A stretch of DNA of 64,000 nucleotides from Doris montereyensis (lineage: Eukaryota > Mollusca > Gastropoda > Nudibranchia > Dorididae). Where the stretch lies: NCBI GenBank assembly GCA_037039925.1, contig JAXRKP010000098.1:358501-422500 (forward strand). The letters are read 5' to 3'. The notes beneath the pieces were generated by a model. The model was not told the origin of the DNA. It searched no databases and was given only the letters and a program-made list of their open reading frames with translations. The position numbers and the translations under genes were made by a program. Positions 1-12,700 of this stretch are shown here, in pieces (position 1 is the first letter of the stretch; every line of letters begins with the position of its first letter).

Positions 1-489
1 AAGACAGACTACATAAACAACTCTGAAGACAGACTACATAAACAACTCTGAAGACAGACTACATAAAGAACTCCGAAAAGACGGACTACATAAACAACTC
101 TGAAGATGGACTACATAAACAACTCCAAAGACGGACTACATAAACAACTCCGAAGACAGACTACATAAACAACTCCGAAGACGGACTACATAAACAACTC
201 GAAGACGGACTACATAAACAACTCTGAAGACAGACTACATAAACAACTCTGAAGACAGACTACATAAACAACTCTGAAGACAGACTACATAAACAACTCT
301 GAAGACAGACTACATAAACAACTCTGAAGACAGACTACATAAACAACTCTGAAGACAGACTACATAAACAACTCCGAAAAGACGGACTACATAAACAACT
401 CTGAAAACGGACTACATAAACAACTCCGAAGACAGACTACATAAACAACTCCGAAGACGGACTACGTAAACAACTCCGAAGACGAACGT
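1..489. repeat. 25-bp minisatellite
   Basis: About 20 head-to-tail copies of a 25-bp unit (core gactacataaacaactc) with small variants (gacagac/gacggac, ctctg/ctccg). It runs off the left window edge, so the full length is unknown. Confidence 0.93.
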
Positions 490-640
490 AAAGAAAGCTC
501 TCTCCACACAAACCACAAAACAACACGTGTACACAAAGACATGTAATGAATAAACACACTGTAGCAGGAAATTCGACAATCAATCAAAGCATTTATTATA
601 GTTAAAAAATTGGGCAAGATATTTCATTTCAACAACAAAA

Positions 641-948
641 ACATATACTTGATATACCCATGCCCTCTAACAAAACAAAACATATACTTGATATACCCAT
701 GCCCTCTAACAAAACAAAACATATACTTGATATACCCATGCCCTCTAACAAAACAAAACAAATACTTGATATACCCATGCCCTCTAACAAAACAAAACAA
801 ATACTTGATATACCCATGCCCTCTAACAAAACAAAACAAATACTTGATATACCCATGCCCTCTAACAAAACAAAAACTTGATATACCCATGCCCTCTAAC
901 AAAACAAAACATATACTTGATATACCCATGCCCTCTAACAAAACAAAA
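641..948. repeat. 39-bp minisatellite
   Basis: Eight copies of a 39-bp unit containing cttgatatacccatgccc followed by an A/C-rich tail; one copy is shortened near 873. The period is 13 codons, which by itself explains the long open frames seen on both strands. Confidence 0.92.
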
Positions 949-1164
949 CAAAAAAGCAACAACAGCTGTGGCCAAATAAAAATATTTTCAAACACAGCAT
1001 GATCTTTCACAGCACAACAATTTTGACTCTGACTAAAAATCTGAAACACAATGCTAACTTAGACACTAAATTGACTAAAATGAACAAACATTATGAAACC
1101 TTTCATGGTCGTGTAATCTCTAATGCAATGAAGGACTTGATATAAGAACAAAAGTCAAACATAA

Positions 1165-1483
1165 AACTTTCAACATTTTATACTTACAAAAAGTCAAAAA
1201 CATAAACTTTCATCATTTTTATACTTATAAAAAGTCAAAAACACAAACTTTCATCATTTTTATACTTACAAAAGTCAAAAACACAAACTTTCATCATTTT
1301 TATACTTACAAAAAGTCAAAAACATAAACTTTCATCATTTTTATACTGACAAAAAGTCAACTTTCATCATTTTTATACTTACAAAGAGTCAAAAACATAA
1401 ACTTTCATCATTTTTATACTTACAAAAAGTCAAAAACATAAACTTTCATCATTTTTATACTTACAAAAAGTCAAAAACATAAC
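1165..1483. repeat. 41-bp minisatellite
   Basis: About eight copies of an A/T-rich unit of roughly 41 bp (aaagtcaaaaacataaac then tttcatcatttttatactta), one internally shortened near 1355. Confidence 0.9.
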
Positions 1484-2358
1484 GGAAAATTCAACTCCCA
1501 TCGTCCGCCCCGTGTGGGTCCATGGTCCCTCATCTGAGAGTGCTAGAATTAGGCCCACCGCCCTTCTTCCCAGTCAAGTGTGCCGACTGAGACAACTAAG
1601 ACTCAGACAGGGCTCTTTTCGCCCCACGTGGGTTCCGGGCCAGCCTCTCCTTTCAAGGTGCTTATGGGGTAATAATCCTTGAGGATATTAACATCTTCCT
1701 TAAGGGCAATCTTAAGGGCAGTGATCCGTAAGGATGATGATACTGATAATCTCCTTGAGGAGAGGGTCGTGGATATGCGATTTATCAATGGTCTACTTAA
1801 GCTTTGATTGACCACAATTAATTATGCCCCTTCCTGCCTGTGACAATACCAACGCAGACGATGTAACGGGTTCATTTAGAATATTAATTAAAATCATGCC
1901 CTAACCAAAAAGCAATCCTCCAGTAAATTAAGGGTAAAGAAACAACCAACCGCCATCACTCACCAGGTTGTTGACGGGTGATAGTCATGCATCGCGTTAA
2001 GCGTGTAGACACCGTCGACTATTGGGCCACGCGTGTCGAGCTGCAATCGTGCAACGCAATAAGCATGCAAGTGCCGACAAAATTGTCGGACGCTTAATGT
2101 GCTAGTGCATTAATTTAATAATTATATTATTTTTACCTACAAGAGCCAACTGTATGTATCCAAATGGAAATAGAAGCATATACACATACGTATCTCTATT
2201 TTAAAGCCGGCATTAAATTTTTATGCAACTTTTCTTCATTTTCTCGAAAGCACTATCTCCGCGCTTTTGCACGGTTAGAATCAGACGCCATCGATATGTA
2301 TGTATGTAATTAATCTTTCATTTGATAGATGAATGTTGGTTTCTTGCACTGAAGGTGT
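1484..2358. other. Spacer downstream of RPP21
   Basis: No recognisable gene. A GC-richer block at about 1495-1660 (gtgtgggtcc..., ccacgtggg) looks unlike the A+T-rich surroundings and may be an old repeat. A 70-codon minus frame at 1603-1815 has no recognisable domain. The RPP21 3' untranslated region should begin just below 2359. Confidence 0.4.
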
Positions 2359-3691
2359 TTATATTACAACACAGACCTCATGTGCAGTGTAAACCTTATG
2401 TAGGACCTTTGCTTTTTTACTGGTCCATGCTTGTGGGTTTTCCATCCAAAGTCTGTAGCCTTTCCTCCACATAAATCTTTTCATTGTGCCGCAAAGGAGA
2501 CAGGTGATCACAGTGTGCTTTTCACTCTGACCTGAAGAAAATGCGTACCAGCAGAGGAAAAACAACAAATAAAAAATTGTCTCCATGCAAATAATTTTGA
2601 AATATCGATTAAATCAATACCATACTGTCAATACAAAATCATTAATTCATCATCAAAAAGGAAAACAAATTATAGAAAGAAAAGACAGTGAACATTTAAC
2701 AAATGTCAAACATTTTCTTTTCCTGCTATTCTGAAGTGAAATGGGTGCCAGTGGTCCAAGTTTAAAAATCCTGCAACAATCTGACATAATTTCCCAAAAT
2801 CCTGCAACAATCTGACATAATTTCCAAAAATCCTGCAACAATCTGACATAATTTCCAAAAATCCTGCAACAATCTGACATAATTTCCAAAAATCCTGCAA
2901 CAATCTGACATAATTTCCCAAAATCCTGCAACAATCTGACATAATTTCCAAAAATCCTGCAACAATCTGACATAATTTCCAAAAATCCTGTAACAATCTG
3001 ACATAATTGCCCAAAATCCTGTAACAATCTGAAATAATTTCCCAAAATCCTGCAACAATCTGACATAATTTCCAAAATCCTGCAACAATCTGACATAATT
3101 TCCCAAAATCCTGCAACAATCTGACATAATTTCCAAAAATCCTGCAACAATCTGACATAATTTCCAAAAATCCTGCAACAATCTGACATAATTTCCAAAA
3201 TCCTGCAACAATCTGACATAATTTCCCAAAATCCTGCAACAATCTGACATAATTTCCAAAAGTCCTGCAACAATCTGACATAATTTCCAAAAATCCTGCA
3301 ACAATCTGACATAATATCCCAAAATCCTGCAACAATCTGACATAATTTCCCAAAATCCTGCAACAATCCGACACAATTTCCCAAAATCCTGCAACAATCT
3401 GACATAATTTTTTTCTACAGGGTTTCCAGCATTTCTAGGAAGAAAAAAATTCCGATAGCTGATACCCCCATCCTTTCACAAAACATGCAAACAGTGCAAA
3501 AACGACCAAAAAAAAAAATGTTTTCTCTCCCTAAATTTGAAAATTAAATCAAACTTAAAAGTAATATTATCATAGCCTAAACAAACACACAAATACTTAC
3601 ATCAGTCTACGGAGAAGAAAATGGGGTTTGGAAGGCTTTTTTCTAAAACTTATGGCTCTGCCAATTGTAAATCTTTCTCTGTTCTATTTTT

Positions 3692-3728
<37 letters not shown>

Positions 3729-6700
3729 CTTTCCCACCCATGTCATGTCTACACTGTAATGAAAGACACATTCGTTGTTTCTCTCTTTCTCTTCGAAATC
3801 GTACGTCAGTCGCAACTTGTTTTGACATCATGTTTTCACATTGACTTTCACAACCCTTTTCCCTCCCCCAACTCTATGCTGCTATTAGGTCGTGCGTGCA
3901 TGATATCCCTTTGATCACCCCAGCTTCTCTATTTTCGCTAAATACTTGCATTTGCCTTTCGGCCCTTCGTAAATTCTTGACTCTCCATTGATACTCTCTC
4001 TCTCTCTGATACACACATGCGCGATTGGACGCACTAAACACACACACAAACATTGTCTGTCTACCCTTCTTAGACACACATAAGTGGGCGATCCCACTTT
4101 AAATGCACACATTTCACTCTGTCTCTCTCCCTTTGACAAGAACGATACAACGTGCACGTTCGGATTTTTCACATCCACGACATTCCTAGTCTCTCTAGAG
4201 TTGAAGACCAATTGAAGAAAGGAGGCTGGGCCATAGACACGAAGTTCATGGTATAGACGCTAAAATAAAGTATTGAAAACTTTGTGTTGAAATCCTATAC
4301 TAATTCCATACGCAAACTTTACATTTAAAGAAGGTATCGGAATCATTTAGTTTCAACATGAAAGAATCACCAGACAGCAAAGCATGCATGACTGGAAATG
4401 GATGACAAAATTATGATTTATTGTCCACAAACTTATTTGTATTTTACTATTTCACGGTGCCAATAAGTATTCAGTTCATGTCTACTTCGATTTCCCTGAT
4501 TTTCTCTCATGTTGGTCCTCAATATATCATTTTCCTTGGTATTTTTTCCACCGGGCAACACTTTTTTCCGTTTTCAAGGATTTCCCTGATGCATGGAAAC
4601 CCTGTTTTTACTACCTAAGCCCCATTTCCTACTTGTTTTCCTACCCAAGACATTAATTTCCGACCTTTCCGACTTGAGTATATGAAAAATCTGACATATT
4701 TTCGACTTTCCGACCTTGCTGGACACCCTATTAGTGTAAAGTTAACCTTTCTGTTTAAAATGACGCTTAAATGGAATTTTTCCCCTTACCATATTTGAAA
4801 AATCTTAAGATTTCTAGTAATACTTCATAATAGCAGGAACTTTTGTTATATACAAAAAAATATAGTGACTGATACGTACAAATAACAATTTCAGCCTTTG
4901 ATTTTTTCCCCCAAGTTTCCAAATTACTGTTTGAATTCACATTTCTTCTTTTGTCCAAATAACATGTTTTACGTTACATCCTTACTACGGTAGCGGATTC
5001 TTGAAGTACGTCCATGAATCAACAGAATGTTGCATGCCTTGCAGTATGATCGCTTCAGATGTGGATGTCTAAAGATGGAAAACAAAATTTTTAAGTATTT
5101 TGAATTAAACGCAACAAAACGAATGCGCTTTGTTTTCAATTTTTTTAAACGTACTCATATCCCTATTTGAGTTTAGAGTCACATTAAAAGATTTTTTTTT
5201 TAAATGTTATTTGTTTACATTTAATTTAAATACATATGATCATATCACTCTACAATGCAATTATAAGAAAATTGTAAACACGCCTCTTAAACCATGACTT
5301 GCAAAACTTTTTAAATTGTCTTGAATTGGTTTTATGGCATTTTGCTGTAAGATTAAATTGAGCGATATACTATTCTATGTGAAGGGAGGTTTTGAAAGAG
5401 AAGGCTACTGAATGACAAACTCGTACTGAAGAATTAAAGAAAAATTAAGTTACACTGAAAATTGTCCATATTTTATCCTTGATTTGATTCTTCGCTTATC
5501 TTTAAAAATAATAATACTTATATAGCACCCCCATCCATGAGATTCATGCTCAGTTGCGCTTTACAAAGGCTAAAACATACAGCATAAAATAGCTTACATA
5601 TTTACGATTACTATAAGATCATGACATCTGCATACATTAAGACAAACAGTCCCTAAATGACAATATGTGCTAATTACAAGATGGCCCTATACACATGTGC
5701 GCACGCACGCACACAAACACGTTGCAGGTGCCAACCGTTCACATCCCATGATAGGTCTAAATGACAATTTTAAAAGTATAATAATAGTTAATGAAGTCAA
5801 ACTAAGACCGGGCAGTGGACAGGTAAGCACCTGTACGTAGAGTAGACGATCCCGCCCTCCACGAGTCTCCTGCTGCCTTGCAGGCAAGTCTTGGCTGACC
5901 AAAGGCTAAGGGAGTTAACCCTGAAAGAAAATTAAAACCAGCTGCCTTGCAGGCTGGTCTTGAATGACTAAAGGCTAAGGGAGTTAACCCTGACAGAAAA
6001 TAACAAGGCCCGGTAGGGGGCCTCAAGGTGGCAGCCCCACCATCTACCTAGGGTACAGTGGGCTAATCCCCTGTTTATCCAAAACAACCTGATTCAGAGA
6101 AGTAAAAGGAATATAACCGGCTTGATCTTTGGAAGACGAACTATGAAACGAACAAGGACTGTGATTTTTGGAACATGGAATGTCAGGGCAATTAATGGAA
6201 AGGAGTTAGAATTAGCTGAAGAAATGGAAAAATTCAAAGTAGATATTTTGGCTATTACAGAAACAAAGAAAAAAGGACAAGGAATAGAAAATGTAGGACC
6301 AAATCATACTTTAATCTTCTCAGGAGTAGATGTCAAAGATAGAGCTAGAGCAGGAGTAGGCCTCCTAATGCATACAAGGCAAGAAATGCTACTAGAAAGT
6401 TGGTATTTGTAAGCCCACGGCTATTACAGGTAAATATTAAACCAAAAGGAAGAGAATTAAATTATTAATAGCTTATGGACCAAACGAAGATGCTACCAAA
6501 GAAAAATGATTTACAAATAGCTGCAGAGAATCTCAAACCCAAACAGGAATTAATGGTTTTAGGAGATTTAAAAGCTAGAGTAGACAACAATGTAGAAACG
6601 TCAGGAGGAGTAATAGGTAAAGAAGGAGAGACAATAACTTCTCCAAATGGAGAGAGACTAATAGATTTTTGCCTAAAGAATAACATGAAAATAGCTAACA

Positions 6701-9700
6701 CATTTTTTCCTCATAAAGATATCCACAAATATACAAGAACAAATGAAGACAGGTGTGAAAAGTCAATGATAGACGACATAATAGTTAGCAGTTCCCTTTT
6801 TTACAGTACAATGGATGCTAGAGTAAGCAGGGGAGCTGAAATATTTAGTGATCATCACCTAGTGATTGCCAAAATGAGATTACTGACTGAGGAAAACAAA
6901 CAGAAAAGGAAAAAGAAGAAAGCTTCTAAACTCAAAATAGAAGAACTAAATAAACCAATAGTAAAACAGATGTACCAATCCAGGATAAAAAGATCTATCA
7001 GTAAAAGGCAGATGGATCTGAATGATAGCACAATAGAAGAAAAGTGGCAAATATATAAAGAAACACTCCTCGGTTGTACTGAAGAGGTCTGTGGTAGGAA
7101 ACAAATTAAAGGAGATAGGAAAAGAACAGCATGGGGGAATGAGAATGTCAAGACTAAGATCAAAGAAAAGAAGGATGCCTGGAAGAAATGCTTGCTTGTC
7201 AACAAGCATGGAAGTCGAAACAGGTGCCAGACGACTGGAATAAGGGAACGGTAGTACCAATACACAAGAAAGGATCAACTATGGAATGCTCAAACTATAG
7301 AGGGATATCACTACTTAGCGTACCATGAAAAGTGTATGCCAGGATTCTGGAAATGAGACTAAGGAAAAGAGTAGAGGATCAGATTGAAGAACATCAGAGT
7401 GGATTTAGACCAGGAAGAAGTGTACAAGACAACATATTTACAATTAGACAAATAATAGAAAAATTACTTGAGAGAAACACTGACTTGCACCTGTGTTTTA
7501 TTGACTTAGAAAAGGCATTTGACACTGTGATGAGGGACCTAACTATGGCATTTCTTAAAAAAACACAACGTAGAGCAAAATTTAATAGAAGCCATTAAAA
7601 GTTTTTACAATAAACTAACATGTGCAGTGAGAGTAGCTGGAAACATATCTGCAGAATTTGATGTAGATATAGGAGTAAGACAGGGTTGTGGCCTAAGTCC
7701 TCTTTTGTTTATCACATTTACGGATTCAGTCGCAAAGGTATCCTCAAAAATGAAGAAAATGAATGTAGGTATGTGGAAGCTCAAACCAGTAAATGTAGCA
7801 ATGTTTTCATTTGCTGATGATTTAGTTCTGTTTGGAAAATCAGAAAGGGACTTCCAATCCAATATCAACATAATAAATAATAAATTAAATAAAAGAGGAA
7901 TGAGAGTAAATGCAAAGAAAACCAAAACAATACTAGTAACTAGGGAAGCTAAAACACAAAATCTTAAATTGGGCAGGGAGAATTTAGAACAAGTTCAAAG
8001 CTACAATTACTTAGGAGTAATGATTAACTCAGAAGGAAAACTAAGAGAAGAAATCAGCCAGAGAATCCAAAAGGCAAGGGCAATATATAACCATCTAGGA
8101 AAGACATTTGTAGGTAAGCAAGAATTGTCAAACAAAAACCAAAATGGCAGTACACAGCACAGTTTATTGTCCTACTCTCCTCTATGGCAGTGAAACCTGG
8201 ACCTTAGACAGTAGGGAATACAGTAGAGTGCAAGCAGCCGAAATGAAATATCTAAGAAGAGTAGTAGGGAAAACTAAAAGAGACAAAATCAGAAACACAA
8301 TACTAAGAGATCAAACCAAAGCAGATAACATAAAAACTAACAGATGGTTTGGGCATGTTAACAGAATGAATGACAATAGAATAGCTAAATCAGTATACAG
8401 TGCTAAAACTCAAGGTAAAAGACCAAAAGGCAGACCTAGGAGAAAGTGGGGAAAAGATATATAAGAGGCATTAACGCAAAGAAATTTAACTTTCACGGAA
8501 GGAAACAGAAAATGTCAGGACAGGGCAGCCTGGAGAAAGATCATGTCGGGCACCTAAACCCATACACCGGAAGGTAAAATGGGAGCTGATAAAGAAAGAA
8601 AAAACTCATACACCGAAAGGTAAAATGGGAGCTGATAAAGAAAGAAAAAACCCATACACCGAAAGGTAGAATGGGAGCTGATAAAGAAAGAAAAAACCCA
8701 TACACCGGAAGGTAGAATGGGAGCTGATAAAGAAAGAAAGAACCCGTACACCGAAAGGTAGAATGGGAGCTGATAAAGAAAGAAAGAAAGGGCTGTACAA
8801 TTTCTAGTTTTAACTGACAAAGAATTCCATATAGGCTGGGGCCGAAAAGGTGAAAGAACGTTTGGGAAATTATCTTAGGGACGCTTCTTTTTGTGATGAC
8901 CTAAGCGGATGATCGGGGTGGTGAACTTTAAAGAGATATTTTAGATAGCCAGTCGGGGGCAGTGTCACGAATGCAGCTGAAAGTGAGACATGCTATCTTA
9001 TTCCAATTCATAATATAATCTATTTTACTGAGCCAATGTTAATTAAAAATAAAAACTAGTCATCTGCTGACATTTATAATGCAAAAGGTTCATTATTGTA
9101 CTTATTCATTTTATTGCAATTACGACTTAGGAAGTTACTTACAATCTAATCACATGCTTCTCTGCAACAAGGCGCATTGTCTGAATGTAATACTTGCATA
9201 AGCTGTAGTTGCTGGGCTCTTGGTAAAGAGCAAACCTTGCAGCCTGGGAAGCAATTACAATAGAATTATGAAATTAGTATAGGATTGTCTGTAATTCTAA
9301 GTCCAAGTTATAGAGTGAAAAGAAAAAAGAACATGTACATTAAGATCGATGTAGCTAGATTATTAATTACTACAATTGTACATTTTTATGTATGATGATG
9401 ACACTTGTACAAAGATATGTTTTGTACTTATTTGTAAATTTGTAAAGTGACATGAAAGTTGCTTCCCGGCATAGCGACTCACAGAGCCAGACATTACATA
9501 AACAGGAACAAGAAATCCCCAGTCACCTTTTAACCAGGGTAAGATGCCAGCATGTGATGAAGTAGATCAAGTTAAAGGAGAAATCTACTGACAGTCTTTT
9601 TATGCTTTTTGTGAATGTTGTAAACATTTGGGGGCAACAAATATTTCCGTGTCGATCGGGATGCCCTAAAGTCTATTTTCATTGTATTTCCACTCATTGA

Positions 9701-12700
9701 CTCATATAAATATAAAACTTAGGTTTGAAGGTACGAAGGATGAATCCTTCTGTTAGTGTTACAGAGCATGAAAAGATTTTATTGAAGTAAATTGTCTTGG
9801 CCACCCCTTTACACACTAAAATGGTATCTTCTGTAAATAGGGTGGGGTTTGAGGTGTATTATTGATGCTAGGACGAGACAATGTGTTGCAATTTAGATAC
9901 AATAGTAGAGGAAGCATTGTAGGGGCTATTCTTACGCAAATTGGCCACAGCTGCCAATAGTATTTTGCTCTTTATTTATCATGTCTTCTTTAGAGTAGCT
10001 CTTTCAAACTCAACAGTGCTGCTTGGCTTATTAATAACTTTATCAGAATATATATTATAAATTTATAGTTTCACATCTAAACATAAATCATAAGTTATAT
10101 ATAAAAGAAAGTTACATGGATTTTTAATCCATATATCACAGCACAAAAAAACACGAACTAGCCATTAGGCCAAGGCAACCCTACGCACTGACGTAAGAAT
10201 CATCTAGGCAAAGTGAATCACGAAACATACTGACACAGTCTATTTACATGAAATGAGTAGCTCCACGCGGGTTAAACCAAAAATAATTGGAAGGTGTTTA
10301 GTAAACAAAATTTACACTACTTACACAATAGGTCAGAGCATTAAGGTCATATATATATATATATAGGCTGTCGTTATTTGTACCCCAGGGGCAAATAATA
10401 GAATATAGTTATTTGCACCAGGAAGGCAAATAATGGAATATCGTTATTTGCACCGAGAGGGCAAATAATGGAATATCGTTATTTGCACCCGGGGGCAAAT
10501 AATGGAATATCGTTATTTGCACACCAGGGGGATGGGGGGGGGGGGGGGGGGGGGGGGGGGGTGTAATAAACAAAAAATGTTACATCTTCCTCCCATCTTC
10601 GTCTTGGTCTTCCCCTACCTCTCCTGCCCCGAAGAGTAACTTTTTCCAGTGTATCATGTCGTTTCAAGTGACCAACATCTTTCAGTTTGTTTATTTTGAA
10701 AGTATCTAGATCTATCACTATCAGGTTGCATTTTCTTAGGTCTAATCTTGCTAGAACATGTCTTTTTTGTTTTAGTTGTCTAGGAATAGGATTTAGGATA
10801 TTCTGAGGACTTTTCTATAGCATTTCATTTCAAAAGCCTGCAGTTTTTTCTCTTGCTTATTTAAAGTCCATGATTCGCATCCATATCATATACAGCACCG
10901 TTGGAAACATGCATATATTCTAAAGAATTCTCATTTTTCTAGCAATATCTTGTCCTCTCCACAAATATTCCAATTTGTTTAGTTTTTGTGATGCAATTGC
11001 TTTTTTTTATTTTATTTCTGGCAATATATTTCCATTTGCATCGATCCTAGCACCCAAATATTTAAAGTGATCAAAATTTTCGATTCTTGCTCCATTTATA
11101 CTGATTTTGCTTTCCTTTTGACATTTATCGTTGTCCATTATTTTTGTTTTCTTTATATTTAATTACAGGCCCTTCTTTTCGCTAAATTCTTTGGTTGCTG
11201 TTATGAGATTTTTTTAAAACCTTCAGTTGTATGTATTATCCGCAATTCTTACATCTTTTATCTGATGTCATGAGTGTTTATTTGATCTTCATACACAGCT
11301 CTCATTATATCTTTTGTATAAAGATTGAAAAGATTAGACAATCAATGTGCATAAATGCACACATAAAACTTTTGTATTAAAGTTCTAAATTTAAGGTTGA
11401 AAATATGGTCTCTTGTTCCTCTGTCCTTTCTAAATGCTGCCTGAACTCTATTTATTTCTATATATGTAATTACATATTTTTTATGTTGGTTTAATTAATG
11501 AGGCTGCTAAAGAGAAAAGGAGCATCCATAAGAAACAAAAACCATACGTTCCGAGAGATACAAAATAAAGCAAGAACACAACAGAATAAAGAATGAGAAA
11601 AAGAAGAGGAAACCGGTGTCATTTTTACGCAACCACGTGCAACCAAGCAAAACCACATGCAACCACGCCAAACCATGCGCAACCACATAAGCCAAATAGC
11701 GCAACCATGTTTAACTTAGTTAAAGCGCTATTTTGTTCCCGAATTTAGTGAACAGTGCTAACTAGTTTGCTGTCTTGCCAGGCGATTAGGAATAATGCTA
11801 AATGCATTGTTGTTAAAAGTTTGTAGACGTAATTCCTTGCCTTCCTCTGTTCTTTTTTTCCCACCAATACTTTTCCAAATTTATATATTAAATTTATATT
11901 ATAATTATATCCTTGATTTTTTTAAGAGAATCGGTATAATAGTAATAGTATAAGATCTAATATGTTTCTGTTTACATTATGACAATGTTATTAAACCGTA
12001 AACTTTAATCAAAGATCAACACATAACTTGTTTCCGTTTACGACTATGACAATGTTATTAAACTTTAATCAAAGATCAACACATAACTTGTAAGTTCTAT
12101 TATTCGCATAAAGCATAAGAATAAGACTAAGAGAGAAAGCGCGGACATCTTGCAAAAAGAAGACAAATATATTTTTATTGTCATACATGGTTTTGCTTGG
12201 TTGCGCCTGAGGAAACAGCAAGACAAAAGAAAGGTTAAAGAGTGATAGCAGGAAAGAAGTAGGGCCTAGGCCCTACCAGGAATGCCCGCCAACCGCCCGT
12301 TATGACATGGTAACATTGCGAATCCTGCCACATTAAAAATCAAAACAATAAAAATATTAGCAATGACAACAAAATCCATCAACAAGCTAAAGTCATGATT
12401 TTGTAAATTTTAAGAAATAAACTTTATTTAGATTTCACATTTGGCCTAATTAAAGGGCAAAATTAATAATACATGTACAATTAAACAGAAAACATGAATT
12501 ACTTGGGCATTTTGTTCTGAGATATTGGTAATTTGAGATTTCCGGGAAGACTATAGGCTATAGTATTCATGCACAGAATCAAGAGATGCAGTGTAAGTGT
12601 AACAGTAACATGTAGCATGTAGTCTTACACTACACTAAATGTAGTTCTTGGTCACAGTTAGGCAGTTATCTCCCTGGTTGCTGGGCCCATGTAACGTGTA

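Noticed and set aside
610..1049. Long open frames on both strands
   Set aside because: The 39-bp repeat has a period divisible by three and lacks stops; frames are open on both strands at once, with no codon bias or domain.
2653..3405. 250-codon Cys-rich minus frame
   Set aside because: All three minus frames are open because the 31-bp unit has no minus-strand stop; it lies in an RPP21 intron.
3621..3914. 97-codon plus frame across poly(C)
   Set aside because: Its core is a proline run from the C tract; no conserved flanks.
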